NCBI RefSeq assembly: GCF_000507245.1
Contig: NC_023035.1
Span: forward strand, 2,085,501-2,149,500
Length of the DNA: 64,000 nucleotides
Direction: 5' to 3'
Source of the DNA: Salinispira pacifica
Lineage (GTDB): Bacteria; Spirochaetota; Spirochaetia; DSM-27196; Salinispiraceae
In this document: piece by piece, positions 7,222 to 16,247 of the stretch
How positions within the stretch are numbered: the first letter of the stretch is position 1
Layout: every line of letters begins with the position of its first letter
The notes under the pieces: model-generated
What the model saw: only the letters and a program-made list of their open reading frames with translations
Told to the model about the DNA's origin: nothing
The model's database searches: none
Made by a program: the position numbers and the translations under genes

Positions 7222-9147
7222 ATGGCATTGATTAGTCTGAAAAACATACATGTACGTTACTCCGACGAAGCCCTTTTTGAGGATGTAACCCTGCATATTC
7301 AGCCGGGAGATAAAATCGGGTTGCTGGGCAGAAACGGCAGCGGGAAAACAACCCTTCTGAAACTGATCGCCGGCGATATCCAGCCGGACCGGGGCTCTGT
7401 TTCCGTTCAAAAGGAAGTGAGGATCGCCCGGCTCATGCAGGATGCGGTGGGTGATTTCCAGGGCAGCACCCGGGAATTCTGTTTTTCCCCCCGCGGAAAG
7501 GCCCTCCTCCCCTCCAACGGCGCCTTGGGTAAAGAACTGTCCGGAAGCAAAGCTCATCAGAAAGAGCATCCGAAAGAGCATCAGTATGAAGAGTTTTCCC
7601 TGGAGCTGGACAAGAATTTCACCCGCCTCTCGGTGGATCCTGACGCGGAATACTCTCTGTTGTCCGGCGGGGAGAAGCGCCGGGTGCACCTGGCAATGGC
7701 CCTGGCCTGCCTTCCGGATGTATTGCTTCTGGATGAACCCACCAACCACCTTGATATCTCCACAATCCAATGGCTGGAGCGGCATCTTTCCATGAGCAAT
7801 ATCTCGCTGGTGATGGTGACCCATGACCGCCGCTTTGCCGCAAATGTGACAAACCGTATCAGCGAACTGGATCGGGGAGAGCTTTACAGCTTTGACTGCG
7901 GCTACGATGAGTTTTTGCGCCGCAGGGCAAGCCTTGCAGCCGCCCAGGACAGGGCCCGGGAGGCCTTCGACAAGAAGCTGGCGGATGAGGAGGCATGGCT
8001 GCGCAAAGGCATCAAGGCCCGTCGCACCCGCAACGAAGGCAGGGTAAAGGCACTGCAGGCCATGCGTGAAGAACATCGCAAACGCAGGAATAAAACCGGC
8101 CAGGTGCGGTTCGGCCTTGAAGAAGCCCGGCGCTCAGGGGATCTGGTTGCAGAGATGGAAGAAGTACAATTCAGCTATCCTTCCCGGCAAAATGATCCCG
8201 GCGATCAGAACAACAGTGAAACGGCTCCGATCATATCCTCATTTACCGCATCCATGTTACGGGGGGATCGAATCGGCATCGTGGGGGAAAACGGCGCCGG
8301 CAAAACCACCCTGGCCCGGCTCATAACCGGCGATCTGCAACCCGATTCAGGGAAAATACGCCTGGGCGAAGGTCTGGCGATTCTGTACTTCGACCAGTTA
8401 AGGAACCAGCTTGAGCCCTCAAAAACCATCCGGGAAAATATCGCCGGAGACGACGATGCCGTGGTGATTAATGGAAAGTCCAGGCATATCAACGCATATC
8501 TGAATGACTTCCTTTTCGATCCGGGGGATGCCAACAAGCCGGTGCACATCCTCTCAGGGGGTGAAAAAAACCGGCTCCTGTTTGCCAAATTGTTTCTTCA
8601 GCCCGCCAATGTTCTGGTCCTGGATGAGCCCACCAACGACCTGGACATGGAAACCCTGGAACTGCTGGAGGATCTGCTGGCGGATTTCAACGGCACGGTG
8701 ATTATCATCAGTCATGACCGGGAGTTCCTGGACAACTGTGTGAGCGATCTGCTGATATTCACGGCTCCGGGTACCATAGAAAGTTTTGTGGGAAGCTACA
8801 GCGAGTGGGAACAGCGGCAGAAATCCGCAGAGAATGGCACACGGGAAAATGGAACCCAATCAGCCGGCAAAGCCAAAACCTCCGGCGAATCGGGCAGGAA
8901 ACCCAAGACCCCAAGCAAAAAACTGAGCTACCGGGAAAAGCAGGAACTGGAATCGCTGCCTGAAACCATATCGGCCATGGAAACCCGAATTGCCGAAATT
9001 GAACAATCCCTTGCCGACCCTCTGCTGTATCAGGGTGATGAAGCCGGGGAGAAAACCCGCATCTTAAGCACGGAGCTTCAGGAATTGAATATCACTCTGG
9101 AAAATGCATATGAACGATGGGATGTTCTGGAGCAGAAACAGGGCTGA
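7222..9147 (+). CDS. ABC-F family ATPase (Uup-like)
   Basis: 641 residues, soluble, with two ABC ATPase domains and no membrane segment. Domain 1: Walker A GLLGRNGSGKTTLLK (about 34-48), signature LLSGGEKRR, Walker B LLLDEPTNHLD. Domain 2: Walker A GIVGENGAGKTTLAR, signature ILSGGEKNR, Walker B LVLDEPTNDLD. The DEPTNHLD sequence and the charged linker between the domains (ARRTRNEGRVKALQAMREEHRKRR) mark the ABC-F class; the C-terminal coiled coil (about 575-638) is as in Uup. ABC-F proteins act on ribosomes (translation factors or antibiotic protection) and Uup also influences DNA metabolism. The gene stands alone, divergent from the TetR repressor. Confidence 0.92.
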   Translation: MALISLKNIHVRYSDEALFEDVTLHIQPGDKIGLLGRNGSGKTTLLKLIAGDIQPDRGSVSVQKEVRIARLMQDAVGDFQGSTREFCFSPRGKALLPSNGALGKELSGSKAHQKEHPKEHQYEEFSLELDKNFTRLSVDPDAEYSLLSGGEKRRVHLAMALACLPDVLLLDEPTNHLDISTIQWLERHLSMSNISLVMVTHDRRFAANVTNRISELDRGELYSFDCGYDEFLRRRASLAAAQDRAREAFDKKLADEEAWLRKGIKARRTRNEGRVKALQAMREEHRKRRNKTGQVRFGLEEARRSGDLVAEMEEVQFSYPSRQNDPGDQNNSETAPIISSFTASMLRGDRIGIVGENGAGKTTLARLITGDLQPDSGKIRLGEGLAILYFDQLRNQLEPSKTIRENIAGDDDAVVINGKSRHINAYLNDFLFDPGDANKPVHILSGGEKNRLLFAKLFLQPANVLVLDEPTNDLDMETLELLEDLLADFNGTVIIISHDREFLDNCVSDLLIFTAPGTIESFVGSYSEWEQRQKSAENGTRENGTQSAGKAKTSGESGRKPKTPSKKLSYREKQELESLPETISAMETRIAEIEQSLADPLLYQGDEAGEKTRILSTELQELNITLENAYERWDVLEQKQG

Positions 9148-9153
9148 CAAACC

Positions 9154-9226
9154 GCCGCCGGCAGTCGATTGCCGCAGGTTTGCCCCGCGGCGGCGCAATC
9201 TGCCGCCGCCGGCCTTCGACTGCCGC
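9154..9226. repeat. 22-bp direct repeat between convergent genes
   Basis: Two 22-bp copies, 9154-9175 and 9205-9226, differ at three positions (core GCCGCCGGC..TCGA.TGCCGC). They fill the gap between the ABC-F gene and the convergent cardiolipin synthase gene. The intervening GC-rich sequence can pair with both, so it may serve as a bidirectional transcription barrier, although no U-tract is present. Confidence 0.7.
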
Positions 9227-9237
9227 CCGGTACACCC

Positions 9238-10701
9238 CTACATTATGGGGGAAAAGATACGCAGAATGCTGTTTCGCAGCTTGATGAACGGAGACTGGCT
9301 GGTAAGGCTGGCATGGGTCACTTCTTCGCAGAATGCCAGGTCCCTGCGGAACTGGTCCACCAGCTGTCGGGACAGATCTTCGTCATAGATCACTGCGTTG
9401 GCTTCAAAATTGATATGGAAGCTGCGCATATCCATATTGCAGCTGCCTACGCTGCATATTTTTGAGTCAGCAACCACGGTTTTGCTGTGGAGAAATCCCC
9501 TGCGGTAGAGATACAGCTTCACCCCCGCATCAACCAGTCCGGGAAAGTATGTGTGGGCGGCCCAGAAGGGAGGGTGCTTGTCGGGAATACCGGTCATCAT
9601 GAGATGGACGTTCACTCCGCTCAGGGCGGCAGACTGGAGGGCATGGAGAATGCCCTGGCTAGGGATGAAATAGGGGCTCTGTATCCAGATATCAGTATTT
9701 GCATTGGTGATCATCAGAAAGAACAATTGCTCAATGGATGACCAGCGGGAATCCGGACCGCTGAATGCTATCTGAACCGGGGTCTGGCGTTCGCCGGGGT
9801 GAAAGGCCGGAAAGAGTTTGCCGTCCAGAACCTGCTCGTTCCCGCTGGACGCCCAGTCGATGAGAAACAGCGCCTGAAGCATCATCACCGAATCCCCGGT
9901 AATCCGCAGCGCGGTATCCCGCCATTGTTCGAATTTGCTGCCCCCGTCAATATATTCTTTCCCCACATTGATGCCGCCGGTATAGGCTTTCCGGCCGTCG
10001 ATCACCACCACCTTCCGGTGGTTCCGGTAATTGATTTTCAGGCGGGCGGGAGCCAGGTTGAGGTCCAGAAAATAGGAAAAGCGGATGCCCGCCTCTTTCA
10101 GCTCCCGGCGGTAGGCGTAGGATATTTTGCCGAATGAACCCAGGCCGTCGAATATCAGCTTCACATCCACACCGTTTCGGGCCCGTTCAATGAGAATTTC
10201 CTTCAGCTCCTCACCCAGCTCATCGGAACGCCAGATGTAAAACTCCATGTGTATGGTTTCCCTGGCCCTCTTCAGATCGTGGAACATGGAGGCAAAGGCA
10301 TCTTTCCCGTTGTGAAAAAACCGGATGCGGTTGTTCAGTGTGATAATAGAGTTGTTTCCCGAAAGGAGCATGCGCATGAGTTTGGTCATGTCGCTGTAGG
10401 ACTCGGATTCGTGGGTCTCGATGAGCCGGGAAATAAAATCCTGCTGGCGCTGGAGCACCGGCTGCAAAAAGGACCCGAAAATATCTTCGGGTTTCTGCTG
10501 AACGATTTTCCGCTTCTTCCAGTTGATTCCCAGCAGGACGTAAAAAAGCACCCCGATCCATTTGAACAGGAAGATCACAAGAAGCCATGCAATGGTGGTT
10601 TCACTGCTTTTGGTATCATCCAGGATGATAACCATGGATGTGAACAGGGTCACTCCAAGGCTGATAAGGGAAAGCAGTTGAAAGGGATCGCTTATACTCA
10701 T
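9238..10701 (-). CDS. cls: Cardiolipin synthase (phospholipase D superfamily)
   Basis: 487 residues from the ATG at 10701; an in-frame TTG at 10740 is less likely. Two N-terminal membrane helices (LLSLISLGVTLFTSMVIIL, and AWLLVIFLFKWIGVLFYVLLG) anchor the protein, followed by two HKD motifs: HRKVVVIDGRKAYTGGINVG and HSKTVVADSKICSVGSCN. This is the bacterial ClsA-type enzyme, which condenses two phosphatidylglycerols to cardiolipin at the inner membrane. It is transcribed divergently from fadH with about 90 bp between the starts. No clear Shine-Dalgarno sequence precedes the chosen ATG. Confidence 0.9.
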   Translation of the reverse strand: MSISDPFQLLSLISLGVTLFTSMVIILDDTKSSETTIAWLLVIFLFKWIGVLFYVLLGINWKKRKIVQQKPEDIFGSFLQPVLQRQQDFISRLIETHESESYSDMTKLMRMLLSGNNSIITLNNRIRFFHNGKDAFASMFHDLKRARETIHMEFYIWRSDELGEELKEILIERARNGVDVKLIFDGLGSFGKISYAYRRELKEAGIRFSYFLDLNLAPARLKINYRNHRKVVVIDGRKAYTGGINVGKEYIDGGSKFEQWRDTALRITGDSVMMLQALFLIDWASSGNEQVLDGKLFPAFHPGERQTPVQIAFSGPDSRWSSIEQLFFLMITNANTDIWIQSPYFIPSQGILHALQSAALSGVNVHLMMTGIPDKHPPFWAAHTYFPGLVDAGVKLYLYRRGFLHSKTVVADSKICSVGSCNMDMRSFHINFEANAVIYDEDLSRQLVDQFRRDLAFCEEVTHASLTSQSPFIKLRNSILRIFSPIM

Positions 10702-10790
10702 ATGTGTATGGATAGTACAACCATATGGATTCAAACACAATAATTGCGTTATCGCCGCAACAGGATATAATGGGCATCAGGAAACACATT

Positions 10791-12839
10791 ATGAAAACAC
10801 AATCCTACACCCATGCCTTCTCCGCCCTGGATCTTGGGTTCACCTCCATCCCCAACCGGATTCTCATGGGATCCATGCATACCGGCCTGGAAGAGAAGCC
10901 CGGCGGCTTCTCCAGACTTGCGGAATATTACCGGGAACGGGCGGAGGGCGGCGCCGGGATGATCGTCACCGGCGGCATCGCTCCGGACATACGGGGCTGG
11001 ACCAAACCTTTCGCCGCCCGGATGAGCAGCTTCATTCATGTGCTGAAGCACAGGAAGATTACCCGGACGGTGCACCGCTACCCCACGAAAATCTGCATGC
11101 AGATTCTTCACACCGGCCGATACGGCTACCATCCCTTCACCGTATCGGCGGAAAAGCGCAAAGCGCCCATCAACCCGTTCACCCCACGAGCCATGACCCC
11201 AGCCATGATCCGCAGGAGCATCCGTCATTTCGCCCGGGCAGCCTCCCTTGCACAGCGGGCAGGCTATGACGGAGTGGAGATCATGGGGTCCGAAGGCTAT
11301 CTGATCAATCAGTTTCTTTCTGCACGGACCAATCAGCGGGAAGATAAATGGGGGGGCAGCCTTGAAAACCGGATGCGGCTGGCCCTGGAAATTGTGAAGG
11401 CCGTCCGGGAAAAGGTGGGAAGGAAATTCATCATCATATTCCGTATATCCCTGCTGGAACTGGTTGAGAAGGGCAATCAGTTTGATGAGAGCCTGATACT
11501 GGCCGGAAAGCTTGCGGATGCCGGAGTGAACATTCTCAACACCGGCATCGGGTGGCATGAATCCCGGGTTCCCACCATCGGGGGAATGGTCCCCAGGGGC
11601 GTATTCACCAGGGTTACCGCAGAGCTGAAAGACCGCTTGGAAATACCTGTGGTGGCAACCAACAGAATCAACCGCATGGCGGACGCCGAATCCATTCTGG
11701 CATCCGGGGAAGCGGATATGGTTTCCATGGCCCGCCCCTTCCTCGCCGATCCGGAGATAGTACAAAAGGCCCGGGAAAACCGGGAAGAAACCACCAATAT
11801 CTGCATCGCCTGCAACCAGGCCTGTCTGGACCATGTGTTCCTGAACCGCAGCGCAAGCTGCCTGGTGAACCCCCGGGCGGGCCAAGAAACCCGCATTCCC
11901 CGGCCGGAAGACAACAGGGCGAAACATCCTCTGCGGATCGGGGTGGCCGGGGCCGGTCCGGCAGGCCTCTCCTTTGCCATTCATGCAGCAGCCCGGGGTC
12001 ACCGGGTGGAACTGTTCGAAAAGGAACAAGATATCGGCGGCCACTTCACCCTGGCGGCCAGAATTCCCGGCAAGTCGGAGTTTCTCTCAAGCATTGCGTA
12101 CTACCGGAACATGCTGGAGGTTCACAGGGTGACCGTGCATCTGTCCCGTCCCTTCACCCCCGGGGACGCAGCCCGGTTTGACAAAGTGGCGGTGTGTACC
12201 GGAATCAAACCCCGGAAGCCGGATATTCCCGGTGCGGACCTTCCCCATGTTCTGGGGTACCGGGAAGCTCTCAGCGGAGATTTCACCCCTTCGGGGAGAG
12301 TCGCCATAATTGGGGCCGGGGGCATCGCAGTGGACACGGCAAACTATCTTCTCCAGCCCAATTTCCGGGGAGTCTCCATGACCGATGAGGAGTTTTTTAC
12401 CCATTGGGGAATTGATCCCCTGTCATCGGTTCCCGGCGGTCTGACCATGAACCCTGCCGCTCCGGAATCCGGTCCGCTCCGGGGCCGTATCACCATGATG
12501 CGCCGCTCCAATGCAAAGCCCGGTGCGGGACTTGGAAAAACCACCGGCTGGATCCACCGTCTGGAGCTGAAAAAGGGAGAGGTTGAGTTTATCCCGTCTG
12601 TGCAGTACCGCAGCATTGACCCCCGGGGCGTCAGTATTACCGACGGGGAAGGACGGGAGCGGAGAATAGAGGCGGAAACAGTGATCGTGTGCGCAGGACA
12701 GGTTCCTGATAACGGCCTTTCACGGGAGCTGGATTCCGCAGGCATTTCCCACCTCCTTATCGGCGGGGCCAGGGAAGCCGATGAGGTGGATGCCAAGCGC
12801 GCCATAGATGAGGCGGTTCGCCATGCGGCCCGGATCTGA
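10791..12839 (+). CDS. fadH: 2,4-dienoyl-CoA reductase (NADPH), FadH-like
   Basis: About 682 residues from the ATG at 10791 (MKTQSYTHAFSALDLGF), which aligns with the E. coli FadH start; upstream in-frame ATGs at 10725 and 10770 exist. An N-terminal FMN TIM barrel of the old-yellow-enzyme type (NRILMGSMHTGLEE; GYDGVEIMGSEGYLINQFLS) is followed by a 4Fe-4S cysteine cluster (CIACNQACLD...CLVNPRAG, about 340-365). Then come FAD (GVAGAGPAGLSFAIHAAARGH) and NADPH (VAIIGAGGIAVDTA) binding domains. The enzyme reduces 2,4-dienoyl-CoA during beta-oxidation of unsaturated fatty acids, or a related enoate. The gene end overlaps the AlkC-like gene by 32 bases. Confidence 0.92.
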   Translation: MKTQSYTHAFSALDLGFTSIPNRILMGSMHTGLEEKPGGFSRLAEYYRERAEGGAGMIVTGGIAPDIRGWTKPFAARMSSFIHVLKHRKITRTVHRYPTKICMQILHTGRYGYHPFTVSAEKRKAPINPFTPRAMTPAMIRRSIRHFARAASLAQRAGYDGVEIMGSEGYLINQFLSARTNQREDKWGGSLENRMRLALEIVKAVREKVGRKFIIIFRISLLELVEKGNQFDESLILAGKLADAGVNILNTGIGWHESRVPTIGGMVPRGVFTRVTAELKDRLEIPVVATNRINRMADAESILASGEADMVSMARPFLADPEIVQKARENREETTNICIACNQACLDHVFLNRSASCLVNPRAGQETRIPRPEDNRAKHPLRIGVAGAGPAGLSFAIHAAARGHRVELFEKEQDIGGHFTLAARIPGKSEFLSSIAYYRNMLEVHRVTVHLSRPFTPGDAARFDKVAVCTGIKPRKPDIPGADLPHVLGYREALSGDFTPSGRVAIIGAGGIAVDTANYLLQPNFRGVSMTDEEFFTHWGIDPLSSVPGGLTMNPAAPESGPLRGRITMMRRSNAKPGAGLGKTTGWIHRLELKKGEVEFIPSVQYRSIDPRGVSITDGEGRERRIEAETVIVCAGQVPDNGLSRELDSAGISHLLIGGAREADEVDAKRAIDEAVRHAARI

Positions 12840-14028
12840 CGCCCCTGCCCGGCCCAACAGCCTTACCAGGGAAACCCTGAACTCCGAAAGCATTGCCAGG
12901 ATTGCCGCACAGATCAAAGAGACCTGGCCGGAATTTCCCGCATCCCGGTTCCGGCTGGAAGCAAACCGGGGATTGGAATCCCTGAATTTCATGGATCGCG
13001 CCCAGCAGATCAGAGACTGCTTGATCCGCCGGCTGCCCGGGAATTTCCGGGAAGCCGCAGCAATTTTATCTTCATCTGTGGGTCCCCCTGCAATGGAGGA
13101 CGCAATTCAGGGAGTGGAAGGGTTTTACATCCTGCCCATGAGCATGTACATCTCCCGCATGGGACTGAACGATCCCGACGCCGCTCTGCCCGCCCTCTAC
13201 GAAATGACCCGGCGGTTCACAGCAGAGTTCGATATCCGGCCCTTTCTCATACGGCATGAACAACAGACCCTGGGCTTTCTCATGCATATTACCGACGATG
13301 CCAGTCCCTTCGCCCGAAGGCTGGCCAGCGAGGGAACCCGCCCCCGCCTTCCCCTGGCTCCCCGCCTCCGCAGGTATATTGATGATCCCTCACCCCTGAT
13401 CCCCATCCTGGAGAGGCTCCACGACGATCCCAATGAGATGGTGCGCCGGTCGGTGGCCAACAACGTAAATGATATCAGCAAAGATAACCCCCGGATGGCA
13501 CTGGAGCTCATGCAGGCCTGGACATCCCGGGCTTCCGCCGGTGGTGAGGCCCGGGACGAAAGGACCGATTCAACCGAAAAAGGAAGTGCTTCCCGTCCGC
13601 CATGGGTGGTGCGCCACGGCGTCCGCAGCCTCGTAAAGTCGGCGAATCCACAGGCGCTGGAGCTGTTGGGCTATTCGGGTGCCCGGCTCCGGGTTGCAGG
13701 CTTCACCCTGGCGCCGGAGGAAGTGGAGCTGGGGGATGCCCTGGAGATGAACATCCGCATCGAGTCCGCCGCGCACTATGATCAAAAACTCTTAATCCAG
13801 TATATCCATCGTCATCCCAATGCCAGGGGAGGATACGGCGAACGAAGTTTCTTCCTGAAGCGGACAAATCTGGAAGCTCAAACCGTGCTGAATGTCCGGA
13901 AACTTCACCGGTTCCGGGCTTCTGTCAACAGACGCTACTATCCGGGACAGCACAGCATGATTATCCGGGTGAACGGCCGCCGCCTTGGGGAAGCACCCTT
14001 CCGGTTCAAGTCCGCTTCAAGTGAGTGA
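12808..14028 (+). CDS. AlkC-like DNA alkylation repair glycosylase with Ig-like domain
   Basis: 406 residues. The central HEAT-repeat region (about 80-290) has features of AlkC/AlkD 3-methyladenine glycosylases: GFYILPMSMYISRMGLN, FLIRHEQQTLGFL, DPNEMVRRSVANNVNDISKDNP, and WVVRHGVRSLVKSANP near the end. Residues about 300-405 form a beta-rich tail (LAPEEVELGDALEMNIRIES...PGQHSMIIRVNGRRLGEAPFRF), matching the Ig-like domain of the AlkC branch. The role would be excision of N3-methylated purines from DNA. The start overlaps the end of fadH by 32 bases; ATGs at 12808 and 12823 are both possible and neither has a clear ribosome-binding site. Coupling to fadH translation is likely. Confidence 0.8.
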   Translation: MRRFAMRPGSDAPARPNSLTRETLNSESIARIAAQIKETWPEFPASRFRLEANRGLESLNFMDRAQQIRDCLIRRLPGNFREAAAILSSSVGPPAMEDAIQGVEGFYILPMSMYISRMGLNDPDAALPALYEMTRRFTAEFDIRPFLIRHEQQTLGFLMHITDDASPFARRLASEGTRPRLPLAPRLRRYIDDPSPLIPILERLHDDPNEMVRRSVANNVNDISKDNPRMALELMQAWTSRASAGGEARDERTDSTEKGSASRPPWVVRHGVRSLVKSANPQALELLGYSGARLRVAGFTLAPEEVELGDALEMNIRIESAAHYDQKLLIQYIHRHPNARGGYGERSFFLKRTNLEAQTVLNVRKLHRFRASVNRRYYPGQHSMIIRVNGRRLGEAPFRFKSASSE

Positions 14029-14033
14029 GGCCC

Positions 14034-14825
14034 TTACTGCTTCCAGTGCAAATGGGGATATGTTGAAAGAAACAGAAGCCTGTAGCTTCGGTAATTGGTG
14101 ATAATGGTGGCTATGGCTGAAGATGCGATGATTCCGAAAAATATGAGAATCTGATATCCGGCAGCCTCCAGGGGACTCGCACCGGCCACCATCATCCCCG
14201 CCATTGCCCCGGGAATGTGAACTATCCCCAGGGTCTTCAGGGAATCGATCCGGGGAACCAGAGCGGTCTTCATGCTCATCTGCATGGGTATGCGCATGGC
14301 ACTGCGGAAATCCATACCGTCCAGCATCAATGCCTCCACCATCTCCTGCTGGGAGGAAAAATCGCTGAGCGTCCGGCTGAACAGCAGGGCAATGCTTCGG
14401 CTTGCATTCCCCACAAGCATCCCGAAGATGGGGATGGCTATATTGGCCTGGTTCTCCAGACCTCCGCTGAGCAGAAATACCCCGATAATGCTCACCGTAC
14501 TCATGCTCATTGCAAGAAGACTGGTGACAAACGCCCCGGGAATTTCCCGGCCCCGTTCCCAGGACACCCTGGCGCCCATGAGTATCATCACCAGAATAAT
14601 CAGCAGTTTCAGAGACCAGTGTCCGGCGAAAATCGGCAGCAGAAGCAATGCGATAAACAGCAGCTGGACCACCGCCCGCAGGGAAACCTTCACCAGTTCC
14701 CCGTGAAGCTCCAGCTTCATCCCCATGGATATGATCACCGGGACAAGCAATATGAGATAGGCGATGATCCACTGGTCCCACTGCATGCCTGAGTTTTCGA
14801 TGAACGCCAAAAAAGATTCCCACAT
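14034..14825 (-). CDS. UPF0014 family membrane protein (FetB-like)
   Basis: About 263 residues from the ATG at 14825, chosen because AGGAGG lies seven bases upstream; an ORF start at 14939 has no such support. Six to seven hydrophobic helices and the conserved RAVVQLLFIALLL, MILMGARVSWERGREIP, GMLVGNASRSIALLFSR and GIVHIPGAMAGMMVAGASPLEAAGYQI segments identify the UPF0014/FetB family. In E. coli FetB pairs with the ATPase FetA to export iron under oxidative stress. No FetA-type ATPase is adjacent here, so the partner must be elsewhere or absent. The gene ends five bases from the convergent AlkC-like gene. Confidence 0.85.
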   Translation of the reverse strand: MWESFLAFIENSGMQWDQWIIAYLILLVPVIISMGMKLELHGELVKVSLRAVVQLLFIALLLLPIFAGHWSLKLLIILVMILMGARVSWERGREIPGAFVTSLLAMSMSTVSIIGVFLLSGGLENQANIAIPIFGMLVGNASRSIALLFSRTLSDFSSQQEMVEALMLDGMDFRSAMRIPMQMSMKTALVPRIDSLKTLGIVHIPGAMAGMMVAGASPLEAAGYQILIFFGIIASSAIATIITNYRSYRLLFLSTYPHLHWKQ

Positions 14826-14941
14826 TGCCGGCCTCCTCGCTGCGCCGTCAGAACTTCGTTGCCCCCAATATTCCCGGAATCCGAACAGAACCCCGGTAAC
14901 CCGTCCAAACTCCCCGGCCCAGTCAGATCCTGAATTCATGC

Positions 14942-14970
14942 TTGTAAGCCTGGAGCATAATCAATATTAT
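14942..14970 (+). promoter_or_regulatory. dapL promoter, near-leaderless
   Basis: TTGTAA (14942-14947), a 17-bp spacer and TATTAT (14965-14970) form a sigma70-type promoter. The -10 box ends seven bases before the ATG at 14978. Transcription would therefore begin at that ATG, or about nine bases before the alternative in-frame ATG at 14987. No Shine-Dalgarno sequence is visible. Confidence 0.65.
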
Positions 14971-14977
14971 CAGAGAC

Positions 14978-16207
14978 ATGATTACAATGAACACACACTA
15001 TAAGAAACTTCAGTCCTCATATCTGTTCTCAAAGATCGGGAAAAAGGTGGGAGACTTTCAGGCTGCCAACCCGGATCAGCGGGTGATAAAACTGGGAATC
15101 GGCGATGTGACCCACGCCCTGAGCGAAAGCATTCTCAGCGCTTTTCACAAGGGAGTGGACGACCAGGGAAGTGATGAAAGCTTTCACGGCTACGGTCCCG
15201 AGCAGGGCTACGCCTTCCTCCGGGATAAGATTGCCGAATATGATTACCGGCGCAACGGTTGTGATATTTCCCCGGATGAAATTTTTGTCTCAGACGGTGC
15301 CAAATGCGACACCGGAAACATCCAGGAGCTGTTCTCCCAGGATATCAGCATCGGAGTCCCCGACCCAGTATATCCTGTGTATGTTGATACCAATGTGATG
15401 GCCGGGCGCACCGGCGAGTTTGTCGACGGCCGATACGAAGGGCTGCACTACCTGGAAGGCAACGAGTCCAACGGCTTCGTCCCCTCACCCCCGGATCAGC
15501 ATATCGATCTGATATATCTCTGCTTCCCCAATAATCCGACCGGAACAGTTGCAACCAGGGAACAGCTGGCAGAGTGGGTGGCGTATGCCCGCCGTGAGAA
15601 GAGCCTGATCCTGTTCGATGCGGCATATGTTGAATTTATCCGGGATGAGAGCATCCCCAAATCCATCTACGAAATTCCCGGAGCCCGGGAGGTTGCCGTG
15701 GAGTTCAGAAGCTACTCCAAGACCGCCGGCTTCACCGGAACCCGCTGTGCGTACACGGTGATTCCCTCGGAGTGTATGGTGTATGACGAAGACGGTTCTC
15801 CCCATTCCCTGAAGGATCTGTGGCTGCGCAGACAAAGCACCAAATTCAACGGGGTAAGCTATCCGGTGCAGAAGGCTGCCGAAGCCATCTATACCGAAAA
15901 AGGCCGGCAGGAAGTGAGGGCCTTGAGTGATTATTATCTTGAAAATGCCAAGCTGATCAGAAATAAAATGACCGGACTGGGTTTCACCGTATACGGCGGG
16001 GAGAACAGCCCCTATGTATGGGTGAAGGCCGGAGAATCCAGCTGGGAGCTGTTTGATGAACTGCTGGAAAAAGCTGCGGTTGTCACCACCCCCGGGGCGG
16101 GATTCGGCAGCTGCGGCGAAGGATTCATCCGGATTTCCAGCTTCAATCACCGGGATCAGGTAGAGGAAGCCCTGGAGAGAATCGCCGACGCCTTCGCATC
16201 CCGCTGA
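14978..16207 (+). CDS. dapL: LL-diaminopimelate aminotransferase
   Basis: 409 residues, a PLP-dependent class I/II aminotransferase that converts tetrahydrodipicolinate directly to LL-diaminopimelate, bypassing the acylated DapC/DapD/DapE route for lysine and peptidoglycan. Visible signatures: YLFSKIGKKVGDFQAANPDQ at the N-terminus, KLGIGDVTHALS, FPNNPTGTVATREQL, and the PLP lysine in RSYSKTAGFTGTRCAYTVIP. The family is typical of plants, Chlamydiae, spirochaetes and some Firmicutes. The start could be 14978 or 14987; the promoter position fits a leaderless mRNA. Confidence 0.95.
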   Translation: MITMNTHYKKLQSSYLFSKIGKKVGDFQAANPDQRVIKLGIGDVTHALSESILSAFHKGVDDQGSDESFHGYGPEQGYAFLRDKIAEYDYRRNGCDISPDEIFVSDGAKCDTGNIQELFSQDISIGVPDPVYPVYVDTNVMAGRTGEFVDGRYEGLHYLEGNESNGFVPSPPDQHIDLIYLCFPNNPTGTVATREQLAEWVAYARREKSLILFDAAYVEFIRDESIPKSIYEIPGAREVAVEFRSYSKTAGFTGTRCAYTVIPSECMVYDEDGSPHSLKDLWLRRQSTKFNGVSYPVQKAAEAIYTEKGRQEVRALSDYYLENAKLIRNKMTGLGFTVYGGENSPYVWVKAGESSWELFDELLEKAAVVTTPGAGFGSCGEGFIRISSFNHRDQVEEALERIADAFASR

Positions 16208-16224
16208 TCCGGAACCCGGGGGGG

Positions 16225-16247
16225 GGCCGGGGAGTTAATCCCCGGCC
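16225..16247. terminator. GC-rich hairpin between convergent genes
   Basis: Perfect 8-bp stem GGCCGGGG/CCCCGGCC with a 7-base loop, overlapping the stop codon of the minus-strand kinase and lying 18 bases after dapL. There is no U-tract, so it may be a weak bidirectional terminator or an mRNA-end stabiliser. Confidence 0.5.

Noticed and set aside
7186-8076. 296-residue minus-strand frame
   Set aside because: Antisense to the ABC-F gene with intact Walker motifs.
10749-12044. 431-residue minus-strand frame
   Set aside because: Antisense to fadH, whose FMN, Fe-S and FAD motifs are all in order on the plus strand; high G+C creates long open antisense frames.
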